Assembly (NCBI GenBank): GCA_028282185.1
Contig: JANQIJ010000348.1
Span: 1-10,911, forward strand
Source of the DNA: Rhodospirillales bacterium
GTDB taxonomy: Bacteria > Pseudomonadota > Alphaproteobacteria > Rhodospirillales > Casp-alpha2
Direction of reading: 5' to 3'
DNA: 10,911 nt
The position numbers were made by a program, and so were the translations under genes. Every line of letters starts with the position of its first letter. Position 1 is the stretch's first letter. Below are positions 6,483-10,911 of this stretch, piece after piece. A model generated the notes under the pieces. The model saw only the letters and a list, made by a program, of their open reading frames with translations, ran no database searches and was not told the DNA's origin.

Positions 6483-7955
6483 TTAGCTGGCAGATATGTT
6501 CGTTTTGAGTCTGTTCAAAAAATCAGGGACCTCCAGCAAATCATCATGCTGGTTTCCTGAATTCCGCTGTTCTGACTCTAAAGTGCTTGATTGGTGCGAT
6601 GCACTTTTGACCGGTTTGGAATCTTCTATTTCTCCCTGATGCTCTTCGGAATTTTTCTCCGTTTTTACAGAGTGTTTCGGTTTTGGAGGTGATGGATTCC
6701 ACGTCTGGAGATTTTGTCCGATCAATTCGTAAAATAACGGAGCCAATCTCTCGAGTTCTTGGACGAATGTTTGCCGGCCAGAGAACCTGCGGGCGCTTTC
6801 GTTTCTCAATACGATTTCGAAAGCTTTGACCTCAGCACCAACCTTCATTTCCTTGACCAAGTCAGGGTTGGCTTTCAGATCTTGTAGGGCAACAACGGTA
6901 TCTGGAGATTTGGACGCCCAGTCCAACGAAACCGATACATGACCGTGGTCCACGTCCTTCATCTGGCGCAGAAGCCAGTTAACTCGCGCTTTTGTCGATT
7001 GCCGATCACGCGGAGCATCTACTTTCATCGAAATCCGAAGGGATCGACTTCTAAGGTCGGCAACGATTTTTAGGTCCGAGGCTGCGTCTGGAATACTAAG
7101 GTTAGTCTCTAGGTATCCTTTTGCGCACAGTCTTTCTAGGTCATCTCGAAATCTGGCTTCAGGGTTATTTTTGTGTTTTCGAGGCAACTTTAAACTGATG
7201 TTACATCCAATAATTCGGCTCATTTGAAGAGATACATCGCGAATTTCTTGGTACCAGGCGCCGACGATCTTTGATCCGAGTCCCCTCGGTTGAACTGCCC
7301 CTCCCGCCTGAAGTTGGTCGATTGCGCCGGACCATTCGCTAGGCATCGAGGAGAATCCTTCTACCCCAGCGGATTTGTGTGAGAGAAATCGCACGAGTTC
7401 TCGAAGCATGAATGCTTGTTCCCTGTCCGTCACTGCAGAACTGTCATGCAAAAGGATGGCTTCGGTCAGAACGGATGACCAAGAAAAGTGATATAGGGAA
7501 ACTCGCCGAGTAAGGTTACGTTGAACTTGGATTGGATGATGTGTGGGAAGAGCCGCAAACTCATTTGATATTGTGACAACCGCATCTATCGAATTGTCAC
7601 GAGCAATTCTGAGGTATTTCTCGATCTGATCCTGGTCTAGGCCTTGTTTTCCGATCTTTGCCTCGACCAAGGCATTCCATTGTCGCTTCCCAGTCTTTAT
7701 CTGAACCAATCCATCTGGACGATCCTTCGATTGTGAAACACCCTCTTTTCGGAATACGACTTCAGTGTATGTATCGACAGAAGTGCGCTTGCTTATGCTT
7801 TGGCCAATTTGAGAGAAAAGAGCATCAGCGTAAGTGGGAACTGCAGATAATACCGAGAGCAAGATTGATGTAGCTCTTTGCTCTTTGCCGGTTTCAGAAA
7901 TGACTGGAAAAAGTCTGGCGATGTCGCCCGACTCCAAGAAACTTGGTAATTCCAT
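6483..7955 (-). CDS. PD-(D/E)XK nuclease-like protein with disordered tail
   Basis: A 490-residue protein of unknown biological role. Residues about 60-115 fit the PD-(D/E)XK nuclease core: Glu65 in YTEVVF, Pro80-Asp81 in DRPDGL, Glu98-Ala-Lys100 in LVEAKIG and Gln110 in DQIEKY. Restriction and repair endonucleases share this fold. The middle (about 200-415) is mostly helical with SKARVNWLLRQMK near 320-333. Residues about 418-470 are rich in Ser, Glu, Lys and Pro and probably disordered. The C-terminus reads DDLLEVPDFLNRLKTN (471-486), similar to the FtsZ C-terminal peptide. ATG at 7955 was chosen because GGGGAG lies eight bases upstream; TTG at 7958 is possible. The gene is much poorer in GC than its neighbours and ends nine bases before the TGSHGG gene in the same frame. 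A defence or genome-maintenance role is plausible but only inferred. Confidence 0.75.
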   Translation of the reverse strand: MELPSFLESGDIARLFPVISETGKEQRATSILLSVLSAVPTYADALFSQIGQSISKRTSVDTYTEVVFRKEGVSQSKDRPDGLVQIKTGKRQWNALVEAKIGKQGLDQDQIEKYLRIARDNSIDAVVTISNEFAALPTHHPIQVQRNLTRRVSLYHFSWSSVLTEAILLHDSSAVTDREQAFMLRELVRFLSHKSAGVEGFSSMPSEWSGAIDQLQAGGAVQPRGLGSKIVGAWYQEIRDVSLQMSRIIGCNISLKLPRKHKNNPEARFRDDLERLCAKGYLETNLSIPDAASDLKIVADLRSRSLRISMKVDAPRDRQSTKARVNWLLRQMKDVDHGHVSVSLDWASKSPDTVVALQDLKANPDLVKEMKVGAEVKAFEIVLRNESARRFSGRQTFVQELERLAPLFYELIGQNLQTWNPSPPKPKHSVKTEKNSEEHQGEIEDSKPVKSASHQSSTLESEQRNSGNQHDDLLEVPDFLNRLKTNISAS

Positions 7956-7996
7956 CAATCATTCTCCCCAGTTTGAAAACCCCCTGAAACTGACAA

Positions 7997-8026
7997 AGAA
8001 TACAATCAATAAACGACGAAAATCAA
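7997..8026 (-). promoter_or_regulatory. Possible sigma-70-type promoter of the low-GC nuclease-like gene
   Basis: On the minus strand TTGATT (8026-8021) and TATTCT (8002-7997) are separated by 18 bp, each matching four of six positions of the consensus boxes. They sit about 42 bp upstream of the chosen ATG in AT-rich DNA, where such matches are also common by chance. Confidence 0.3.
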
Positions 8027-8084
8027 ATTACGTACAATCTAAAGATGCGAATTCGTCCATTGCTGGTTCGATCCAAGCCCGTCC

Positions 8085-8633
8085 CTACAAATCCGTCCGC
8101 CGGCGGCCGAAGGCGCGGCGCATCTGGCGCCCGGCGACCCAGTCCAGAAAGCTGCCGAACAGCGACGGCGGCGCGTCCGGGAAGACCCGGGCGTCCTTGG
8201 CGCCGGGCGTCAGTCCCTCGGCAATCCAGCTGTCACCGTCGACCCGGCTTCCCTTGCGCTTCTTTTCCTGAACGAACCACCACTTGAGAGATCTGTCCGA
8301 GAAGGAGCGGGCCAATGCGTCCTGGGTTTCCGTTTCGGCCTCCAATTGGCGAAAGGCGACGCTCCGGCAGAGCGCATCGAGACTGCGGTCCGAGAAGGCG
8401 ACGACCAGGTGCCGGATACCGGATGCATCGGCGCCCAGGGCGGCGGCCCAGGCGGACTCCTTCACCTCATAGGCTGAACCCGCGCGCAGGCCCTTGGTCG
8501 CAAGCGAGTGGTCCGCCAGGCCGACGGGGCCGGGCGGCTTGAGGACATGGGCCCGAAGGCCCGAGAGCTTGACGACGACCGTGGGGCCCTTGGCCGACGG
8601 ATAGGCGACGCAGAGGGTGTCGCCCTCGACCAT
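8085..8633 (-). CDS. Uncharacterised 182-residue protein downstream of a RidA-family gene
   Basis: I do not recognise this protein. It opens with VEGDTLCVAYPSAKGP, followed by a segment rich in small and hydrophobic residues (VVVKLSGLRAHVL), then LRHLVVAFSD-type strands in the centre (about 75-85) and a basic C-terminus (GRQMRRAFGRRRTDL). There is no signal peptide, membrane helix or obvious metal-binding cysteine pair. GC content and GC3 match the host genes, unlike the adjacent low-GC island that begins just beyond its stop. ATG at 8633 or the adjoining GTG at 8636 could be the start; AGAGG lies about 16 bases upstream of the ATG. The RidA-family gene ends 34 bp upstream on the same strand, suggesting cotranscription. 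Coding is supported by the long open frame and codon bias, not by homology. Confidence 0.6.
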   Translation of the reverse strand: MVEGDTLCVAYPSAKGPTVVVKLSGLRAHVLKPPGPVGLADHSLATKGLRAGSAYEVKESAWAAALGADASGIRHLVVAFSDRSLDALCRSVAFRQLEAETETQDALARSFSDRSLKWWFVQEKKRKGSRVDGDSWIAEGLTPGAKDARVFPDAPPSLFGSFLDWVAGRQMRRAFGRRRTDL

Positions 8634-8667
8634 CACTCGCGGCGTCTTGGCCTCTTGCTGCCCTCAC

Positions 8668-9057
8668 TTAATCCTTGGCCGCGACCAATTCGATTTCCGC
8701 CTTGATCTCCGGGCGGGCCAGGGCCGTGACGATAAACAGCGTCGCCGGCGGTTTGTGATCGCCCATGATGCGGTCGCGGATTTCGGCGAAGGTATCGACG
8801 TCCGCCTGATCGCAAAGATAGACCGTGAACTTGGCGACGTCGGACCAGGTCATTCGCGCTTCTTCCAGGATCACGCCCAGTTTTTCGAAGACGATCTCCA
8901 ACTGGCCCGCCGTGTCGTCGGGCACGAAGCCGTCCTTGCGCGATCCTACCTGACCGTTGGTGAACAACAGCCGCATGCCGGCGGAGATCTCGGTCCCATG
9001 GGCCACGTTCGAGCGATGGGGAAACAGTTTGTCGTTGAGAATATGGGTCGTCAGCAT
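8668..9057 (-). CDS. RidA/YjgF-family protein lacking the catalytic arginine
   Basis: A 129-residue member of the RidA (YjgF/YER057c/UK114) family, small trimeric proteins; RidA itself hydrolyses reactive enamines and imines made by PLP enzymes. Family features seen are LFTNGQVG (31-38), DDTAGQLEIVFEKLGVILEEA (about 47-67), VAKFTVYL (74-81) and the closing AEIELVA (120-126). In true RidA the motif before the end reads PARS, with an arginine binding the substrate carboxylate; here it is PPATLF with Thr106. Arg-less subfamilies (Rid4-Rid7) exist, lack the deaminase activity as far as known, and have unclear roles. ATG at 9057 was chosen because AGGAG lies seven bases upstream; the open frame extends further to 9135, but that part is low in family similarity. 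The 182-residue protein gene follows. Confidence 0.88.
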   Translation of the reverse strand: MLTTHILNDKLFPHRSNVAHGTEISAGMRLLFTNGQVGSRKDGFVPDDTAGQLEIVFEKLGVILEEARMTWSDVAKFTVYLCDQADVDTFAEIRDRIMGDHKPPATLFIVTALARPEIKAEIELVAAKD

Positions 9058-9076
9058 GGGGATACTCCTGCCATCG

Positions 9077-9111
9077 GGATCAAGGACCAGGGACCAGGGA
9101 CGAAGGACCAT
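9077..9111. repeat. Five-unit heptamer tandem repeat upstream of ridA-like gene
   Basis: Five consecutive 7-base units read GGATCAA, GGACCAG, GGACCAG, GGACGAA, GGACCAT on the plus strand, giving the consensus GGACCAR. The array begins about 20 bases upstream of the ridA-like start codon, next to its AGGAG, so it probably lies in the mRNA leader or promoter. Slippage could change the copy number. Confidence 0.75.
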
Positions 9112-9230
9112 AGCCCGCGCCACCATCCGACCCAAGCCCCTCAGACCAATTCAGGGCCCGGTTGACCAAGTGGGATCGTGACCGGTAACGGTGGCCCGGG
9201 AGATCCGATGGGCGGCTGGGCGATGGGGAC

Positions 9231-9389
9231 CTAGGTTTGGTATTTGCGTTTCGCGCGGGGCGTTGGCGCGATCCGGGCGTCAGGCGATGGCCGCCGTCCG
9301 TCAGCGGCGGTCGCGGGGCTGGATTTGCGCTTGAGGCAGAGCAGGGCACTCAGGATGCTCTCGGGTTTGAGACTGCGCCAAAGGAACAT
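9231..9389 (-). CDS. Possible small basic protein, weakly supported
   Basis: A 52-codon frame from ATG at 9389, downstream of bfd on the same strand. The product begins MFLWRSLKPESILSALL, which could form one amphipathic helix, and ends in a basic RAKRKYQT. There is no good ribosome binding site, only a G-rich run about 10-16 bases upstream, and no family is recognised. It overlaps the inverted repeat at 9291-9310. The frame may be a chance opening in GC-rich DNA. Confidence 0.25.
   Translation of the reverse strand: MFLWRSLKPESILSALLCLKRKSSPATAADGRRPSPDARIAPTPRAKRKYQT
9291..9310. repeat. GC-rich inverted repeat
   Basis: CCGCCG (9291-9296) and CGGCGG (9305-9310) could form a six-pair stem with an eight-base loop. 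It lies about 105 bp beyond the bfd stop codon. No T tract follows on either strand, so an intrinsic terminator is doubtful. Confidence 0.35.
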
Positions 9390-9415
9390 GGTAGGGCCGC
9401 CCCCCGAGCGGAGGG

Positions 9416-9637
9416 TCAGTCGGCACCTTCGAAGACCGGCAGGCCGAAAATGCCCCCTTCGTCGGCCTGTTCGGCCTGCTGATGTTCGACGATGGTTTCG
9501 ACGATTTCGCATTGGCATTTACCGCAGCAGGGCTCGCAGCCGTAGAAAGCATGGACATCGTCCCAACTCTCGACGCCCGAGCGGACGGCGGTTTTCACTT
9601 CGGTTTCGGTGATGCCATTGCAGTTGCAGACGAACAT
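9416..9637 (-). CDS. bfd: Bacterioferritin-associated ferredoxin
   Basis: A 73-residue [2Fe-2S] ferredoxin of the BFD-like family. In characterised systems Bfd docks at the haem of bacterioferritin and donates electrons to reduce stored ferric iron so that it can leave the shell. The four cluster ligands fall exactly where they do in the E. coli protein: Cys4 and Cys6 in VCNCNG, Cys38 and Cys41 in CCGKC. Three further cysteines (34, 37, 43) crowd the second pair, which is unusual. After residue 50 the chain is acidic and glutamine-rich and probably flexible. ATG at 9637 was chosen over upstream in-frame codons because the MFVCNCNG start matches the family and AAGGAA lies about ten bases upstream. 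It is divergent from bfr with Fur-like boxes close upstream, consistent with repression when iron is plentiful. Confidence 0.93.
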   Translation of the reverse strand: MFVCNCNGITETEVKTAVRSGVESWDDVHAFYGCEPCCGKCQCEIVETIVEHQQAEQADEGGIFGLPVFEGAD

Positions 9638-9666
9638 GGGTGGGCCATTCCTTGGATTGAGTTTGT

Positions 9667-9703
9667 TAAGAATGATTATCATTAGATTTGAGAATGATTG
9701 TCA
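9667..9703. promoter_or_regulatory. Tandem Fur-box-like sites upstream of bfd
   Basis: Two matches to the 7-1-7 Fur consensus TGATAATnATTATCA occur at 9667-9681 and 9689-9703, each with 12 of 14 matching bases. Their centres (9674 and 9696) are 22 bp apart, two helical turns, so dimers would bind the same face. The first includes the perfect palindrome AATGATTATCATT (9671-9683), and both share AGAATGATT. They lie 30-66 bp upstream of the bfd start, where a bound repressor would block transcription. In alphaproteobacteria the protein could be Fur/Mur or Irr. Confidence 0.7.
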
Positions 9704-9786
9704 ACAGCAAAAAAGCCATGGGCGCGAGAAACTGTTGCGGACTGCGGCAGCCGACGGGCGGGTGGTTCGCGCCTTCGCAAAGCGAA

Positions 9787-9823
9787 TGAAAATCGTTATC
9801 GATGCAAATGAAAATCAGAACGA
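9787..9823. promoter_or_regulatory. Second pair of Fur-like sites between bfd and bfr
   Basis: TGAAAATCGTTATCG (9787-9801) matches the 7-1-7 Fur consensus at 11 of 14 positions. A weaker copy at 9809-9823 matches at 9 of 14. The direct repeat AATGAAAATC occurs at 9785-9794 and 9807-9816, and the centres (9794 and 9816) are again 22 bp apart. The pair lies about 140 bp upstream of the bfr start, in an AT-rich stretch. It could regulate bfr at a distance or be an auxiliary site for bfd. Confidence 0.5.
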
Positions 9824-9893
9824 TTTACAAAAAAAACCAACAAAAACAATGTGGTTGAAGCAAAGTTAGAACCATGTAAGTTCATGGCAACGC

Positions 9894-9915
9894 GGCGGTC
9901 AAATGGCTGACCGCC
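9894..9915. promoter_or_regulatory. Perfect hairpin/inverted repeat in the bfr upstream region
   Basis: GGCGGTCA (9894-9901) and TGACCGCC (9908-9915) form a perfect eight-pair stem with a six-base loop, extendable by CGC/GCG (9891-9893 with 9918-9920) across a two-base bulge. It lies 45 bp upstream of the bfr ATG. No T tract follows, so it is not a typical terminator; it may be a leader RNA structure or a dimeric regulator site. Confidence 0.5.
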
Positions 9916-9960
9916 CCGCGCATTATTGGGGTAGGACACGACTGAAAAGGGAGTAAGGCC

Positions 9961-10449
9961 ATGAAGGGCGATCCGAAAGTCATCGAACAACTGAACATTA
10001 TTCTGAAAAACGAACTGACGGCGATCAACCAGTATTTCCTGCATGCCCGGATGCTTCAGAACTGGGGCTATCACCGTCTCGGCAACAAGGTTTACGAGGA
10101 ATCCATCGGTGAAATGAAGCACGCCGACTACTTGGTCAAGCGCATCCTGATGCTCGACGGCCTGCCGAACCTGCAGGACTTGGGCAAGCTGGCGATCGGT
10201 GAGAACGTCCCGGAAATCCTCACCTGCGACTTGGGGTCGGAAGAGAACAATCAGGGCTGCCTGAAAACCGCCATCACCGTCTGTGAAGAGGCCCGCGATT
10301 TCGTTACTCGGGAAATCCTGGAGGACATCCTGGACGACACGGAAGAGCATATCGACTGGATCGAGGAACAGCAGTCGCGGATCGAGGGCGCCGGCCTGCA
10401 GAACTACCTGCAGGAGCACATGTACGACGGAGACGGTGGGGACTCTTGA
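9961..10449 (+). CDS. bfr: Bacterioferritin (haem-binding subunit)
   Basis: A 162-residue bacterioferritin, a four-helix-bundle subunit of the 24-mer shell that oxidises ferrous iron and stores it as a mineral. The haem ligand Met52 is present in GEMKHAD (50-56). Ferroxidase ligands align without gaps to the E. coli protein: Glu18, Glu51, His54, Glu94 and His130 are present, with Tyr25 nearby. Glu127, which bridges and binds iron in the canonical site, is Thr127 (codon ACG at 10339-10341) in DDTEEHIDW; Glu128 is adjacent. The site may thus be weakened, as in mixed shells where one subunit type keeps haem and another carries the ferroxidase centre; no second bfr is in the window. The C-terminus (MYDGDGGDS) differs from the usual short tail. 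AGGGAG lies seven bases upstream of the ATG. It is divergent from bfd. Confidence 0.95.
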   Translation: MKGDPKVIEQLNIILKNELTAINQYFLHARMLQNWGYHRLGNKVYEESIGEMKHADYLVKRILMLDGLPNLQDLGKLAIGENVPEILTCDLGSEENNQGCLKTAITVCEEARDFVTREILEDILDDTEEHIDWIEEQQSRIEGAGLQNYLQEHMYDGDGGDS

Positions 10450-10561
10450 TCGCGACCCCCTCGCGCTGATTGCGCGTAGTGTGACGGGGGCCGGCGGCTC
10501 GTTGGCCATCGACGCAATGGATTTTCCGACGCTGCCGGTTCCGACGCCGTTGCCGCCGCCG

Positions 10562-10911
10562 TCAATGGATCGTTGCCGGTCTTGAAGCCTGACAGCCCTT
10601 GGCAAGACCGGCCGGCGAATGCGCGATCAAGCAACGTGGTCGAATGGACATACCGGCATCGCTCAGGTTCTTCGCGAGCAGGGCGCTTGCGGTCTCCGCA
10701 TGTCGAACGCCGGTGGGCGTCAGCCAATCGGACAAAAGCGCCGTGGCCCGCGCGCCTTCCTCGACCTGCCAGCAGGCAATGACGCCGAGCAGGCGGTGTT
10801 CGTCATCGCTGATCTCGTTGCAGGCGAGGCAGCGAACGTCAATTTGACGTTCCGAAGCGACGCTAAAAATTCTCAACAGGCGGTCAAGCGTGGCATGCCG
10901 AGGAAGGCGCG
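10562..10911 (-). CDS. C-terminal part of an uncharacterised protein, running off the window
   Basis: The frame stays open from the TGA at 10562-10564 to the window end, giving about 115 residues of a longer protein; no start was needed, since codons upstream of the TTG at 10876 (reading LPRHATLDRLL) are also open and protein-like. The visible part contains CLACNEISDDEHRLLGVIACWQ (split by two Cys three residues apart) and ends with RPRCLIAHSPAGLAKG. The CxxC pair and a third Cys could bind a metal, but no family is recognised. It is convergent with bfr, 112 bp away; that gap contains no clear terminator. Confidence 0.6.
   Translation of the reverse strand, partial: RLPRHATLDRLLRIFSVASERQIDVRCLACNEISDDEHRLLGVIACWQVEEGARATALLSDWLTPTGVRHAETASALLAKNLSDAGMSIRPRCLIAHSPAGLAKGCQASRPATIH

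Larger units (their letters stand above)
6474..8078. other. Low-GC island, probably horizontally acquired
   Basis: Base composition changes abruptly. Two 60-base lines counted inside the island gave 28/60 (7021-7080) and 23/60 (7561-7620) G+C, against 47/60 in a line of the neighbouring gene (5821-5880). The left boundary falls at the start codon of the TGSHGG gene and the right boundary just before the stop of the 182-residue protein gene. The island holds one large gene plus about 120 bp of AT-rich upstream DNA. No integrase, transposase or long terminal repeat is visible. A 7-bp direct repeat, ATGATTG on the minus strand, occurs at 6467-6473 and 7956-7962, flanking the coding region. Confidence 0.7.
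9058..9415. other. Intergenic stretch between ridA-like gene and bfd
   Basis: This 358-bp stretch has no well-supported gene. It holds the ribosome binding site of the ridA-like gene, a heptamer tandem repeat, a GC-rich inverted repeat and one weak 52-codon frame, each listed separately. The promoter of the ridA-like operon should lie here but no convincing -35/-10 pair is seen. Confidence 0.5.

Noticed and set aside
5808..6560. 250-codon open frame on the plus strand opposite the TGSHGG gene
   Set aside because: The minus-strand frame shows conserved motifs in both duplicated halves, so the plus-strand frame is a shadow.
8063..8087. tRNA-like 3' end with GGTTCGATCC at the edge of the low-GC island
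   Set aside because: The would-be T arm has a mismatched pair, no complementary acceptor strand, D arm or anticodon arm is found upstream, and no CCA follows. It could be a worn attachment-site remnant, but ten bases are not enough evidence.
9609..9869. 86-codon plus-strand frame between bfd and bfr
   Set aside because: It begins inside bfd and crosses the Fur-like sites and an AT-rich stretch; the product is low-complexity and has no ribosome binding site.
10524..10560. Imperfect 15-bp direct repeat TTCCGACGC downstream of bfr
   Set aside because: Only two partial units are present in CCG-rich DNA, which often gives such repeats by chance; it forms no terminator.
9796..10605. 269-codon minus-strand frame across bfr
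   Set aside because: It lies opposite the bacterioferritin gene and runs through its regulatory region; it is a shadow without its own support.

Overview
The window looks like chromosomal DNA from a GC-rich proteobacterium, most likely an alphaproteobacterium (Rhodospirillales-like). The reasons are high GC with strong GC3 bias, a divergent bfd/bfr iron-storage pair and the style of the flavoprotein and RidA-family proteins. No rRNA, tRNA, CRISPR array or transposase was found, so the taxonomy is an inference.

Layout. (1) 47-1916, minus strand: a stand-alone cyclic-nucleotide-binding-domain protein followed by a DinF-type MATE efflux protein. (2) 1917-2042: a divergent regulatory gap with an 18-bp inverted repeat. 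(3) 2043-4479, plus strand: an apparent two-gene operon of an FAD-dependent oxidoreductase (fumarate reductase/ketosteroid dehydrogenase fold) and an N-formylglutamate amidohydrolase-family protein. (4) 4575-6473, minus strand, convergent with (3): a Tat-signal-bearing agmatine deiminase-family protein, preceded by an unrecognised protein built of two copies of a TGSHGG/FNDAG domain. (5) 6474 to about 8078: a sharply AT-richer island carrying one gene, a PD-(D/E)XK nuclease-like protein with a disordered tail ending in a peptide that resembles the conserved C-terminal peptide of FtsZ. (6) 8085-9057, minus strand: a RidA-family protein without the catalytic arginine, followed by an unrecognised 182-residue protein; a five-unit heptamer repeat lies just upstream of the ridA-like gene. 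(7) 9416-10449: bfd (minus) and bfr (plus), divergent, with two pairs of Fur-box-like sequences between them, each pair spaced exactly 22 bp centre to centre, and a strong hairpin in the bfr leader. (8) 10562-10911, minus strand: the C-terminal part of an uncharacterised protein that runs off the window.

How the genes work together. The clearest unit is bfd/bfr: bacterioferritin stores iron as a ferric mineral in a haem-containing shell, and the Bfd [2Fe-2S] ferredoxin passes electrons to it for iron release; the Fur-like boxes imply iron control of one or both. The flavoprotein, amidohydrolase, deiminase and TGSHGG genes may form a small catabolic neighbourhood acting on amides, guanidines or formyl-amino acids, but no substrate can be named from sequence. 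The best candidate for something undescribed is the low-GC nuclease-like gene, which looks horizontally acquired, stands alone, sits directly at the start of the TGSHGG gene and ends in a possible division-machinery docking peptide. The TGSHGG tandem-domain protein is the second candidate.
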